Positions 42,801-62,936 are shown, numbered from the stretch's first letter. The stretch is 64,000 nt of DNA from Beaufortia kweichowensis (GCA_019155185.1 CM032806.1:168501-232500); one strand, 5' to 3'. Numbers and translations are program-made. The notes: generated by a model from the letters alone, not told the origin.

Positions 42801-44444
42801 TCAGTGCAGAGATCTTCAGGTCCAAGCTGATGATAACCCTCATCTGCGTTCAGAACCGCTCTGAGTTCACCTGCGTCCACAGGAACCCGTGCTGGAGAAC
42901 CTACAGACACGTGACAGCGACATGATCAAACAACATCTCGAAACCTTGGACTTCCAGAATGTGATGATATTGTGTGATATAATAAAATGAAAAGTATAAC
43001 ATACAGAAGACTGAAGATCTGACCTGAAGATTGCTGAGGAAAAAGAAACATGCATGCAGGACATAAAGCTTTGAAACCTCCCTCAACAGAAGCGGAGAAA
43101 GACAGGCAGAATGAGAGCGTGCAGGAGGAAACAGAAGAAAAGAAAATGAGCTGCCAAGTACCTTCTCTTGGAGGAGCTTTCTTGGCTTTGAACTGCTCAG
43201 GTGTGTGTTTGGTGTCGTTCTCTAGAATCATGCTGATCAGTAGAGCTGGTTTCACTTTTGTGTACTTGCTGCTAAGCAGTGGATGCCATTTAGGAGCCTA
43301 AACAGACAGATGTTTTACATTAAGACTACAGCAGGATGTTTATAATAGAAACAACACAAAACACACATATTCAACGCTCACCTGTTTGATCTCTTGTACT
43401 GATCTTAGATCGAGGACGATATATCCCACACATTCTCTTGCAGACGTGCTTGAATCGACAGCATAACACTGTAATTTGATGGGTGTCCTCTGGAGTCTGA
43501 GGAAAAGCACAGAACATTAATCGATGATGAAGTGATTGATGGATGACGGTGATAAACGGAGATCAGATCACCTGTGCTGATGAAGAGTCTTACGGTCGAG
43601 TTCCCACGCCAGTTCAGTGCAGAACTGAGGCTGTTCTTTATGTTCTACTGGATCTGTAGAAAGAGTCTCTCCATCAAAACGAGCCTCCACAAGCAAACTG
43701 TGATGAGATCTTCTGGGAAACTGATGACCTGTGACGCGAGAAAACACATCCTGCTGCTTTAAGATGACAAGCAGAAATAAACTCTCAGCTGATGATCATG
43801 AGCCAAAAATACAGACAGTCAGACAGACACTGATCTTCATCTGCTGGCTATAATCTCAGAGATTGTACTGTACTCAATATACAGGAATATCGACTGAAGG
43901 CACTAAATCTCTCTCGTAAGTGGAAGCTTCTAACCTCTGTTATCTCTGCTTGTCGGAATAAAATCTCACTAACACAATCAGTCATCTCACCTCGAAATAT
44001 ATTTCAAATGGAGACAGATAAAACACACCTGCACTAAATCTCTCTCACTCTTTCTTCTTCTCTGTTCTCATCATAATAAACCCTCTCTTCTCACTTCTAC
44101 AGGTATTTATCTTTCACTGTAAAACATTATAAACTTAGTAAAGCACTTCTTCACACTATTGTTGCCGCTTCTGATGTGTCGCTTCATTGTTCAAGTCGGT
44201 TTGGATAAAAGCATCAGCTAAATGTAAATGTCATTAAAATGTAAAGCATAATGCACTGTAAGAATATAAATAAAGCTGAATATGAAGATGTGATCTGGTT
44301 CTTGTAAGTGACATTTACAGTTACTGCACTTCTTTGTTATTGACGTAACTGTCAGTTGAGTTTCAGTTGTGGTTCTTAATAAAAGTCTCTTTTACCTTCG
44401 AGTATAGACACGACGATGAGCAGCGGCTCTGATTTGGACGCCAT
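36807..44444 (-). CDS. cep120: Centrosomal protein of 120 kDa
   Basis: Twenty coding exons on minus, first 44396-44444, then 43572-43728, 43382-43496, 43162-43297, 42752-42900, 42469-42666, 42165-42389, 41871-42085, 41568-41753, 41338-41487, 40981-41163, 40713-40806, 40509-40634, 40189-40278, 39842-39934, 39599-39760, 38220-38342, 38030-38128, 37132-37277 and 36807-36993. They join without a stop to 960 residues; human CEP120 has 986. CEP120 acts at daughter centrioles in centriole elongation and ciliogenesis; human mutations cause skeletal ciliopathy and Joubert syndrome. The start MASKSEPLLIVVSILEG opens the first C2 domain; further C2-type regions include YYNLLGNDV, HLCCGNQSLGSTE and FCFSLDLRSI. 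From ETLEYKAALELEMWKEMQ to the C-terminus is a long coiled coil. Exon 9 seems to end at a GC donor (CAG then GCGAGT), the only solution that keeps CILRYSYQFFG in frame. Confidence 0.95.
43850..44250 (+). mobile_element. SINE/LINE remnant with fish L2-type 3' tail
   Basis: In cep120 intron 1, antisense to the gene. The block 44196-44240 contains TCGGTTTGGATAAAAGCATC and AGCTAAATGTAAATG, the well-known tail shared by fish L2-type LINEs and V-SINEs. The upstream limit is a guess; no tRNA-like head or target duplication is clear. Confidence 0.45.
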
Positions 44445-44600
44445 GTCATTTCTGTGTGTTAAACGAAGACAATCATGATGATTTTCATCTGTTGTTTGTG
44501 TTCAGCGCGTCTGTTCAACCGCCGTAACTATCTTCTGCGTCACTTCCGCCGGAAGAAACGGCAGCGCTTCATGCGTGTGTGAGTCGCGCGCCCCCTGCAG
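44445..44600 (-). promoter_or_regulatory. cep120: cep120 promoter with palindromic ETS site
   Basis: Within about 100 bp upstream of the cep120 start, the motif CACTTCCGCCGGAAG (44541-44555) contains two inverted ETS cores (TTCCG and CGGAA), and TGCGTCAC beside it is CRE-like. This is typical of TATA-less housekeeping promoters. The transcription start is inferred to lie between here and 44445. Confidence 0.5.
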
Positions 44601-45463
44601 GACTGAGAAGAAACATCTGCATTTATTATAGAAACGAACTGAAAACAAAAAGTCTTTGAGATGTTCTTGATGACATGTTTGATCTGTGGACAGTATGTTT
44701 GTGTGTGAGAGAACCTATGTTGGGCATATATATTAGTAGACCTATAATATTGTGTATTATTAGTACTCAATTGTGTTTTTATTCTCCATTACACAAAAGT
44801 GTTTTCAACAAAAAAGCACAAAAAAATCTCACCATGGTTATTATAATACCACTAACTTAAACCATGAAAGTCATGTTGGCAAATGAAACAGTTTTTCTCA
44901 AAGGTTTTTATCATACTGATAGATAAGATGGTTTAAATCCTCATGTGAGTCTCTCTTAAAGTTTATAAAGCATTTGTTTCTGTTTAAATCATGATTTTTC
45001 AGATAAAGTGTGTTTTCAGAATTATCACATTCATAACAGTTCATATTCCTCATAAGTGAACACATGAACATGAAAAAAAAATAATTATTTGATGTTCTTT
45101 AAAGAGTCATCTCTTCTTCATTTGTTGGATTTTATTTTGCTTCTGCTTTGTGTATTTTAATTCACAGAAATCCTAAAAGTTTGTTGAACGTGTGTTCTTT
45201 TTTATCACATTCATAACACATGAATATTTTCATTTATTAAAGTAGATAACTTGTGTATAGACTCGTGTACACGAGATAACTCGTGTATATAGATATTTTA
45301 TCAACAGGACTTTAATAAAATATAAACAGATGATTCAATATATTGATAATAAATACATTCTGTGGGAATTTATATTTCAAGTTTTGACTGAATCGGTTAA
45401 TAATATTCACTCTAAAGCTAAAAGCCATAAAATACAATGAGCATATAAAAACAACCTTTACTT
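44601..45463. other. Intergenic region between cep120 and znf608
   Basis: AT-rich sequence with no exon on either strand. In human this interval holds CSNK1G3; no casein-kinase-like frame is seen here. Confidence 0.6.
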
Positions 45464-45469
45464 TTTATT
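45464..45469 (-). terminator. znf608: Candidate znf608 polyadenylation signal
   Basis: AATAAA on minus, about 1.2 kb after the znf608 stop codon. Sequence from here to 46694 is unique and AT-rich and is best read as a long 3' UTR. Confidence 0.4.
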
Positions 45470-46694
45470 TGGATTGCCAAACATGTTAAGGCAGAGACAG
45501 TATAAAAAGCAATTGCAGTTTGATGGTATAGCTGACATCAAGAAACCTAATGACCAACAACTTTCTCCCCAGAAACCACAACAACATCAGTCATGGATCA
45601 CTGTTGAAGGATTACGCCTGGCGTGTAAATGAGGTGAGCAGACGACAGTACATTGCACTGAGTCAATACAAAGGTACATAAGCTAATATAATTACTGTTT
45701 GTTAAACTATATACATCTATATACATCACAACATTACAGTATGGCACTGAGAGATGAACCGCTGATTAACCTTCACTTTATACAATACAATAGATGAATG
45801 ACTGTTAATAACAGTATATTCATGTTCATAAGTGAACGCAGATCAAACCACTTTACAGTCTATTGCAAACCGTCCTTGAGCACACAGAGGTGATGAAATA
45901 CATTCAATATTATGGTTACACAACAATATAGCGTAAGTGCATACAAACAGCTAGATGTGGCCATTTAAAGGCAAAATCCAACGACCAGTAGTGTGAAAGG
46001 CAGCTGATGTGTCTCGTGTCACATCATCACATAATGAAATAGAGCTGCACTTTTTCTCTAATAGTACATTCATTGGTTTGAAATGATATTAGTTATGCCT
46101 CCTATGGAGACAGTGAGAAACACCGTGGAATTGACGTCTGCGTGTCAGGAGCATCTCAAAGCTTCCCGTCATTTAGGAGGATTCTCAGGACGCTGAACTG
46201 ATTTAAAAAGATGACGTTTAAGCTATTCAACCATATTTTGCTTTATGTCGCTGTATTGCAATGGTAATTGTATTTTCTAACCACTGGAGCAGGTCTGTGT
46301 TGCTGGTTTGAGTCGCTGAGTTTAATCCTTACAAACCGTTAAACGTCATGATCAGCGCTTACACCGTGTTAACCCTCTTCATGGTTAAAGTCAAGATGCT
46401 AACCCGTTTTTCACCTGTAGTGTAACGGATTTCCAGATGAAACATAAAAAAGAAATATAAATCCATCGGTATGGTGAAAAGTGTCTCTACTGTATATGAC
46501 GGTGACAGTAAGAGGGTTTAGTGATATCAGCAGAAGAGCAAAGTCATTTCAGAGGTGGAGCACATTATCGTATTGTGATCAGATTATGAAGACAAACTCT
46601 TTGGAATCACAAACACAAATGAATCGTACAGTCAGAGCAGGAACATGTATTCAGTCAATTCTGATTTCATATCGACTTTAATACAGTTTGTAGT

Positions 46695-49600
46695 TCAGTT
46701 GTTTTTAACCTTTTCACCTTGATAGGGCTCGTACTGGCCTGATACCAGAGCGTAGCCCATGCCCAGATGAGTGAGATGATGTGTCTGAAGGTGACGGCCG
46801 AACGGAACCGATTCTCTTTCCCGATCTGTGTCCCGTTCATGGTCTGGAGATCCTCTTTCCCCAGGCTAAAGGAGGGAAATATGAACAGAGAGATATGACT
46901 TAAAGAGTTTACGCCCTGCACATTAAATAGGAATACCAAATAGATTTTAACTCAAAGAAACATGAACGGAGTGTGTGGAATGTTGTAAATTACAATAGAT
47001 GATCATGAGACATAGTTTTCTCTGTTAAACCGAGAGGAATTGGGTTGGTTGAGTTTGTGGACAAATTTGGTGGTTAAAGGTGAGGGAACGGTCCATCGCT
47101 TACAGCATCTTTAACTGATCAAAAGCATTTTCTTATATTTGAGTGCTGTACTACAGTCTTTCTGCATACATCCCCCAAACAGTATTGTGTGTTGGTCAGG
47201 ACTTATTGACTGTACTACACTGTTTGTTGTTTTGTCTGTATGTTAGTAAAGGAACTATATTTACATGTAATCTTCTGTAGCTTCACATGTTTTTAGGAAG
47301 GGAATAAGCATTAACTTGAAAAATCACTGTTGTCTTTGAGACCAAGTGAGATACGTACAACAGGAGATTTGCCATGATACGGCAGGAGGGGATGTGATAG
47401 AAGTTCTAACGCTGGAGAATCTGTCACTGGTTTGCTGCTTTGAGCTCCATCTGAATCTTCTCTTCCGGCTGTTTTTCCATACAGAGGGTAATGGAAACCT
47501 AAAATGGAAAAGCCATAATTTCATCTTCAACATCTTCACAAGCAGTTTGTCGTACTACACTAAAGTTCCAATTGGCATATATGCTGGTGTTATACTGACA
47601 AATTCTAGAAGGTTACCTGGGTAATTGTGCACCAGAGCTGGAGACATCACACTATAAGCATTGCCGCCTGTTTCACACAGGTGTAAATAGGGGTATGAGT
47701 GCTGAAACTGGATAAAGGACTGTTGAGGCGATGATGCGACTCCTCGCGCGTTCTGCAGGTCTTCGGACGTTTCGCCCACCGCCTCGCCCCCGTCCGCTTT
47801 GGTACCGTCTTCCGTGACCTCAGCAACCGTCTCGCCTTTGACGTTCTGAAGTTCAGCCTCCAGCCTGGACTCTGGCTCCAGAGGAATGTGCCAATCTTTC
47901 CCCTTGTCTGGACTGAGACTCGTGTCCTCAGAGATCTTGTTGACCTCCTGATTTTGCTGCTTCACATATTTGGATTGATAAGAGTGGCTCCAGGACTGGG
48001 ATTCTGAGGCCTAAACCCAGAGGAACATCTACTGTCAAACAGTTTGTTAGTTGGTCTTACAACCTATGAAATTACACACCGTACAGGGAAGCCCTTCGTT
48101 ATGCAACAGAAGCCCTGTGAACTTAACGTTTAATACCTTCTTTGTCTTGGAAAATTTTAAAAGGATGTAAAGTCTTACAAAGCAATAAGATCATAATCAT
48201 CAAAAGATTCTGGCATTTTGATCAATTGATTATTGAGGATCATATTTCCAAAAACAACATGCCTTGGGCTGTTAGTGTTAACCAAAGGGTTATCCAGAAT
48301 AACCAAAGACATGTCTGTTAATGTCTTTAAAAGAACATTTTCCACAGTAAATGATAAGTAACATCAGTAACTTACATTTAGAAATGTTACATTTGTGTCC
48401 ACATTTGATTTTGAACTCTCCATACTGAGATCTTCAGAGTCCTTGTTAAGCCCTTGGTCTTTTGTCATAGAGATATGGGTCGGCTTTCCCTGTTGCTGTG
48501 GAAACGATAGCTGCTTGTCAAGCTCCACATAGATAAAACCAGGTTTTGCACAGTTCATTTTAACAGCAGAGTTTGTCCCCTTATGAATCGACTGAGGGGA
48601 GCTCATGAACTGCTTTTGGTCATCTTTTGTTCGTTCTTTCTGCTCAGATCCACGCCTCACTTGACATCGACTCTGTTTGTTATACTGTAATTCCTCGCAG
48701 TTCGACTCACCAAGTTGTCTGTGGGTGCTGGCCATCATCAGAACCTTCTGGTCCATAGAAATCCCACGGCTGTACTGCCCGTAGTACAGGGACTGAGCCA
48801 GCGCTGTGTGCGTTTCAGTCACAGAATACTGAAGCTGTTGTGAATGAGAACTTGAGTGTGTGGAGGATTCTGAACTTTTCATATCCTCACCTAAATCTCT
48901 CAAATCGTCCTTCGTCCGGCCATAAGGGTTAGCCACCTTAAGGAACGAAGTGGAATTTGATTGCCCAGAGTGCCCGTAACCTGGGATGCAGTGCGATTCA
49001 TATCCATGGCCATGAGACGTCGATTGGACCTCTTTACCTGCCGTTCCCGTGACAGCTGTGCATATTGAGGGAATTTTGGGATTAATGTTGCTGTTCGAGT
49101 CTTGTGTGGAGTTTCTTCTAGATCTCGAGTTGGATCCACCATCCTCAGCTGCATCTGATATGTCAGAGTATGCTGGGCTGTTTGTTTTAGCAGTGGATCC
49201 ATCTCCATTCGTAAGAGGGCCACAGTCCATTCTTGCTGAGCTTCCAATGGAAGGACTTGGTGCATTGTCTGAAAAAGTGTAAACTTTGTCAGCTTCCGCT
49301 CTAATACTCGCCATGCGGCTCTCTTGCGTTTCACTTGGACCATTTACAACGTCTTGTTTGCTCAAATGCTCTTTCAAAAGGCTTACAGGAAAGTCTTTGC
49401 CTATACTTTTTGCCTCATCCATTTTAGTGTACATTACGTCGCTTTTAGGACTCCGTGGATCTTTACAATTCCTCTCCTTTAATTTATGTTTCTCCTTTCG
49501 TTTAACATCTTTGCTCAGGACTGCACTCGCATTGGCCACGTTAACTTGTGCGATAGCGTCCAGCTTTGGCTTTATGGGTTTCAGCGAGAGGTTCTTGGCC

Positions 49601-52600
49601 TTTGTGAGAGAAACAGTTGGAGAGGCCTGATGGGAAGAGACTTCTGTGACTTTAGCAGAAAACGGAGCAGGTGGAATAGCAGTCAGCTTTGGTGGGGCGA
49701 CAGTGGTGGTAATGAGCCTGTTGGTTCTAGATTTGGCCAAACATCTTTCAGTGAAGCCGCTTTCTTTCTTCATTTTGCTACAGATGTCTCTCTTATCAAT
49801 AACACCCTCTGCTTCAAGCTTAGGCATCTCAACAGATGTGTTACGATCCGTTATGAGGCAGTTCTCCAGCACAACAGACATGTTGGAAATGAGTGGGAGG
49901 TTGTTCAGATCATCTATACATCCGTCCTGACTTGCCACTGTCCTGCGTAGTTTAGCATTGGCAATGGGACCATTGTCATTGTTCAGCAATGCTTTCCTGC
50001 TCTTGGGAGAACTAACAGAGTTGAGTTTATACATGCTCCTGGGCTTCTTGGAGATAATGTTCTCAGAAGACTCAAAAGGTACAGTGCTGAGTGGATCATC
50101 AAAATCAGAGAGTCTGTCTTCACTCTCCACCTCAAACTCTTGCTTGCTATCGCTGTTCAAGTGAGCGTGCGACTGATGGTACCGGAGTCCATTAATATGT
50201 TTATACTTCTTGTTACAGTTTGGATGCGGGCAGTCTATGAGCATCGGGGATGCACAAACTTGATCGAGAAACACTGGGTCAGATTTACCCTGAGGGGTGG
50301 AAGGAGCGCTCCTGGACTTGGCTCGTATCCTTTTCCCATTCCCGTTCCTCATGTCATCAGAGACCAAGCTTAGGTCTAGATCGGCTGGGGCTTTGCCTTT
50401 TCTTTTTCCACAAATAAGCGGATTGGATTTGATGTCGTCCACAGCGTAGTATCCAGGCGTCCTGCAGACACTCAGGTTCAGGCTCCCCCGTCTTCCTTTG
50501 TTGCCGATTCCTACACCGCGTCTCTTGTGCGTTAGTCCACGTATCTTGGAAAGACTGGGGTCTGCGACTGGTTGTTCTGGTACGGTCAGCCTCATGCGTT
50601 TTCCACGTCCACGTGCACAAGGCATGTCAGAGTCACTCATCGGTGACTCACAAAACCTAGTTAAAAAAAAAGAAGATATGAGTGTCTCCGAATACTGCGT
50701 TAATACAAACAGTGTTTACATCTGACTGTGTTGTACATATAATTATACAGCATATCTAAAAATCATATAAGAAATTACCGTGGTGGAGCCCAGTCATGCT
50801 TGGTGCAGTCCAGCAGAGTGCCCACGTAAGTCCTTTTCCTCCATGTGACATTCACAACTAAAACACCTAAAATCAAAAAGAATTCAGAAAAAAACATCCA
50901 TACATAAACAGCATAAAAACGCTAATTTCTTCAGCCATATTCATAGCTTCACATTATGCAGTCTTTATATTGTTTTTTTTAACAGATTTGTTCTGTGCTT
51001 GATCTCAGTGATGAAAGTGAAGATGCTGGTCTGCAATTTTAATTTGCTTAATCAATATGCAACCAGTGTCTTGTCTTCCTTCAAATGACACCGTCTCACA
51101 GCTGCTTTGAAAACAGTCAAAACTCGCCCTTCTCGCATCCCATAAAACACATTTAAATATGTCTATAATACATGAAGGACAACAGAATGTGAGAAAACAA
51201 ATCTTTACTCATATGATAGATGACAGATACGCTCTCACCTTCTTCTGTTTCATGCCACACAAATCCCTCTAGATTGACACTCGTTCCTGGTCGACATGGC
51301 TCCATGTAGCTGGACTCAATGGCTTTCTCTGCTTCTTGTGTGTTCGTTCCAACTGACCGTGTCTTAACATTGAACTGCAGAGAGACACAAACACAATACA
51401 AGCTGAAGTACATTCCAGAGCAGCTCAGATATATGTTCTATCAGTATGTGTGTCCCATATGAATTAACCCACAACATCAACACTGCATGCTCAAGCAGTT
51501 GAGCTACACGGATGCACTTCCTTGTTGCTTAATTTTAAATTAAATTTTTAGGCAATTAAACAATTACTAAATATCCTCCCGATGGCTTAATTCTTAGCTT
51601 GAATTGTCATGGAGGAATACGTATGAGGCTTGATATTCACACAAACAGCAGCGAGTTTATTTCATTCATCTGTCTGCTGTCTGTGTGAACAACATCTCAC
51701 TGACATCAAGCTAAAATGAAGGAGACATCTGTGAATGCTTATAGGGACAATAGAACCCAATGGCCATGACTAAGGGGGTGGAGCTTCTCTCGATTATAAA
51801 AACTGTAAAAAAAAAAACACATAAACATCATTCCAGCTTTAAACACACAACATGTCTTTGTAGAAAACAAACACGGAAAATGATGTTGCTTGGGTTTCCA
51901 GTAGCAACAGACACGAAGAATGTGACAGTGAACGCGTTAACAAAGGAAATGGCTGACAAACAAAAGAAATCACATATCATTAACTTCATCCTAGAACCCA
52001 AGCAAAACGTCTTCACTGCACGACTGACGTGTCGTCATCTTTATGTTTGTTTGAGAAGAGATTGGTTTCGCCTATAAACACGACAGATTAAAGCGCCTCC
52101 TGCATATATAATCTTGTCAAACACTGCGTCTACTGTCACCTAAATCTACAGACACATTTCTCTCCGTCTATTAAAAAGCTTGACATCATCATTGTAGTTG
52201 TTGTTGTGTTGTGTGTTTTAAGCTGGACTAAATGACTCATTTCATACATCGATCGCACGACTCGACAGACAGAAATCACAAGCAACTTATTTAGCTATTC
52301 GAGTGAGATGCTAAGATCCTGAGATCTTTAGATTTGATCTTACCGTCTTAAGACTGTGTTCTTCAGCGCTCGTGTCGTCAGTGTGTTCAACAATAGCCGC
52401 GTCCATTCCGCCCCTGTTGAGATTCTCGGTCCCTCCGAAAGCGCATCCATTCTCTGACAGTGGGCCACATTCATCACCGGCCTTGTCTTTGCGCGTCCTC
52501 GTGCAGTCTTTCTCTCGCTTCAGTCCTTTGCCTTGATTCTTGCCCTTCTTACCGTCTTTGCCTTTGGCGTGCGGCGCGGCGGCGGCGTCGCGTCGCGTCG

Positions 52601-53067
52601 GGGTTGCTGTCCGCCTGCGCTGGTGCTGAATTCATCTCTGAAGTCTCTCCGGCGCGTCCTTGAGACTCCCGCCGTTTAGACACACATACTTTAGGAATTC
52701 CGCTCACGATCTCCAGCGATGGGAATTTATCCGCGCCGTTGGAGGAATTCCGTCTTTTCAGCTTGAATTTCTTCGGTTCTTTGCACAGATATCCGTGTTC
52801 GGTTGCGGCGGGCTGCGCGCGCGGTCCCGTCAGGCCGTCAAACGCGGTGGCTGCGCTCGCGCAATTGTACTTGAGCTCCTCGCGACCTTCCGCCGCGTTT
52901 TTAACGCTCAAAACGCGATTCATCTCCGATTTCTGTCTGTCTTTCTCCAAATCGGCGTCCAAGTCGATAATCAGATTGCCGACACCGATCTCCCAGTCAT
53001 CACCGCTGTCGTCAGGATCAACTCCGTTTGGCTTGATACTCTGTTGATGGGAGGAACTGACTGACAT
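46695..53067 (-). CDS. znf608: Zinc finger protein 608 (apparent frameshift in exon 1)
   Basis: Seven coding exons on minus: 52344-53067, 51239-51374, 50779-50866, 48376-50656, 47617-48010, 47359-47498 and 46695-46865, about 1300 residues; all junctions are GT-AG. ZNF608/609 proteins are large nuclear regulators linked to cohesin loading and transcription. The start is followed by the family signature WEIGVGNLIIDLDADLEKD. Exons 2-4 give TRSVGTN, PGTSVNLEGFVW, NVTWRKRTYVGTLLDC and APPRFCESPMSD. The single C2H2 finger is CPHPNCNKKYKHINGLRYH. The C-terminal exons keep NSPAYSDISDA, QSFI and YPLYGK. The long exon 4 frame begins with an internal ATG at 50640, but the exon is open upstream and spliced. 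Exon 1 has 724 bases, one more than a multiple of three: the frame from 53067 stops at 52549, while KDGKKGKNQGKGLKRE continues one base out of phase. Neighbouring cep120 favours znf608 over znf609. Confidence 0.9.
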
Positions 53068-54008
53068 TCTCTACACACGATTTCTGACAGAAACCCGTGA
53101 TGAATCACGGATGAAATGCTAATGGAAGAGGAATTACTGTGAGCTTACAGTCAGAGTGATAAACTAGACAAATCTAAAACACTTCTTCAATCAACATGTG
53201 TAAAACTGCAGTTAAACACTCTTGACTAATAATACAGAATAAACACTATATCAATGAAATACATTCAAAACAGCTCAAACTATGTTGAATTACACTCATT
53301 AAGTTTTTAAACAATTTGTTTGACCTGGTGTTTGTTATTCTTCTTTTCACTCTATATTAGATCAAAACAACTTGCATGAAACACTTATATTTTGTGATTG
53401 GGTTGAGCTCTTTTTTCAATACTTGCTAAATTATTGATGCAATAAGAAAAGCACAAATAAGTTATTGTTAAAACAAAGGCTATTTATTTAATGTATTTCA
53501 TCTTTCAATGTCAGGAATGAAAACTGCTCACCTTTCAGCTTGACTCATCTTTATGGGCCATAAATCAATTGGAAAGGGAACTTCAAGGTTAAATACTTAC
53601 AGCATTAGTAACAAAAATGTGTTTAATGTGTTTAATACAATTATATCCATTTACAACAAACCCAAAGAACACCTGCTATGAATGTCTCAACTCTTCACCT
53701 CCTGCATGTGCAAAGCCACAACCTTCTCCAATATTAACAACTTAATAATTGTTAGTGGATTTTTCACTAACATCTTAAAAACATGATGAGGATCATCTGA
53801 CATACAAACACTACTCAGATCTGTTATACTGTATGAGGAGTGAATCTCCTGCCAGTCTTATTGAAGGCTTATCTTCACAGTGATCATTACATGTATTTCA
53901 ATCCTCAATATATATATCAAAATATCAACAAACTCGATCTGATCATTTCTCACTAAATACATAATGAACGTATCTGGCCAATATACAAATGTCACGATTG
54001 TAGCATCA
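53068..54008. other. znf608 upstream region and probable slc12a2 3' UTR
   Basis: Less than 1 kb separates the znf608 start from the slc12a2 stop, both genes on minus. The right-hand part, about 53480-54008, is probably slc12a2 3' UTR; the left-hand part must hold the znf608 5' UTR and promoter. Unlike exon 1 itself it is not CpG-rich, so the true znf608 transcription start could lie in a missed upstream exon. Confidence 0.45.
53483..53488 (-). terminator. slc12a2: Candidate slc12a2 polyadenylation signal
   Basis: AATAAA on minus about 520 nt after the slc12a2 stop. Position is the only support; longer or shorter 3' UTRs are possible. Confidence 0.3.
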
Positions 54009-61614
<7,606 letters not shown>

Positions 61615-61688
61615 GATGAATGCAGGAATCAGAAGACGCGCAGGTGAATGTTCCTAACGCGCGCTTATCGCATCCATCCGTTACTATA
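61615..61688 (-). promoter_or_regulatory. slc12a2: slc12a2 5' UTR / proximal promoter
   Basis: Short unique CpG-containing sequence (for example CTAACGCGCGCTTATCG) between the slc12a2 start codon and the GA minisatellite. The transcription start is not visible. Everything further upstream for 350 bp is repetitive. Confidence 0.4.
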
Positions 61689-61810
61689 GAGATCACCAAA
61701 GAGAGAGAGAGAGAGAGAGAGAGAGATCACCAGAGAGAGAGAGAGAGAGAGAGAGGAGATCACCAGAGAGAGAGAGGAGATCACCAGAGAGAGAGGAGAT
61801 CACCAGAGAG

Positions 61811-61845
<35 letters not shown>

Positions 61846-62040
61846 TCACCAGAGAGAGAGAGGAGATCACCAGAGAGAGAGGAGATCACCAGAGAGAGAG
61901 GAGATCACCAGAGAGAGAGAGGAGATCACCAGAGAGAGAGGAGATCACCAGAGAGAGAGGAGATCACCAGAGAGAGAGGAGATCACCAGAGAGAGAGAGA
62001 GAGATCACCAGGAGAGAGAGAGAGAGAGAGAGAGAGATCA
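61689..62040. repeat. GA-rich minisatellite with GATCACC units, about 14 copies
   Basis: Units of the form GAGATCACCAGAGAGAG, variable in the length of the GA part, alternate with pure GA runs. Fourteen GATCACC copies can be counted; the first, at about 61691, lies in unique sequence (CTATAGAGATCACCAAAG), so the array looks seeded from it. On the slc12a2 sense strand it is CT-rich. It lies about 75-425 bp upstream of the start codon. Confidence 0.93.
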
Positions 62041-62598
62041 GTGGCAGTTTCTACTGAGTCTGAATGTGAGGACAGTGTCATGAGTCTAAGGTTGAGAGGC
62101 TGGACGTAACGACACTCGTGATCGTCCACTTGGCACCGCTTCAACATTACCAGATGCGCCCATTCACTGTTCACTTCTCAAGGATTACTTTGAATTTTTA
62201 ATATAAAGAATAATTAGATTTAAAACTTAGGTAATCTTCACAATTACATTTAAGAAAATAAAAATTAGACCCATTTACCAGCCTGAAATCAGCTGATATT
62301 TGCACACAGAGAAACAGTAAAGGCCTCATTTCAAATGTTTGTTTCACTGTATTTGCGATGTTATATCGGTCTGTCTTTCATTTAAATTGTTTTAGGCTTT
62401 TTTATACGTGCAGAAAACAAAAGTTAAAAGTGCAGCAGCTTTGACACTCATTCCAGATGAAGGAGGAAACAATAGATTTCTGTGGACATTCACTGACATT
62501 AGCATAGAACACAAGAAGCTCTTTCACAGCCTGATCCTCACAATGACAAACACAAAGACAATCAAAGAACACTGTGTTTTACAACACAAAATATTTCC
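62041..62598. other. Intergenic region between slc12a2 and the gramd2b-like gene
   Basis: Mostly AT-rich sequence without recognisable exons. The first 130 bases are GC-richer and may belong to the slc12a2 promoter. Confidence 0.5.
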
Positions 62599-62604
62599 TT
62601 TATT
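62599..62604 (-). terminator. Candidate gramd2b-like polyadenylation signal
   Basis: AATAAA on minus about 335 nt after the stop codon of the partial gene that ends at 62937. Confidence 0.4.
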
Positions 62605-62936
62605 TTTCTTTATGGCAATTAAACGTAATAAGTTTTCTGTGTTCATTTGCTCATATAAGTTTCAGTCTTTACTCTTGTTACTCCCAGGAATCACACAGTA
62701 CATCATCAGACCATCAGAGCCGCTTCCACCAGGACAAACAGCTCATAAAACACACATATATGAGCTCATAACATGTACACACACAGATTGATTCACTTCA
62801 ACACTTTTATCTGCATCTCAGTAATAATACACAACATTCATTTCATCATTCCTGTGAGTGATGTTTGTCTACCTGTAAAGCAGTTAATGTGTATTTTCCA
62901 CCAAAGCAGCACATTGATATTAAGATCAATCCTCCA

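Noticed and set aside
48900..49343. 147-residue minus-strand frame within znf608
   Set aside because: Out-of-frame shadow of the large znf608 exon at 48376-50656.
52460..53064. Plus-strand frames over znf608 exon 1
   Set aside because: Antisense shadows of a GC-rich coding exon.
61620..62057. Arg-Glu-rich frame upstream of slc12a2
   Set aside because: Reads through the GA/GATCACC minisatellite; it has no coding features outside the repeat.
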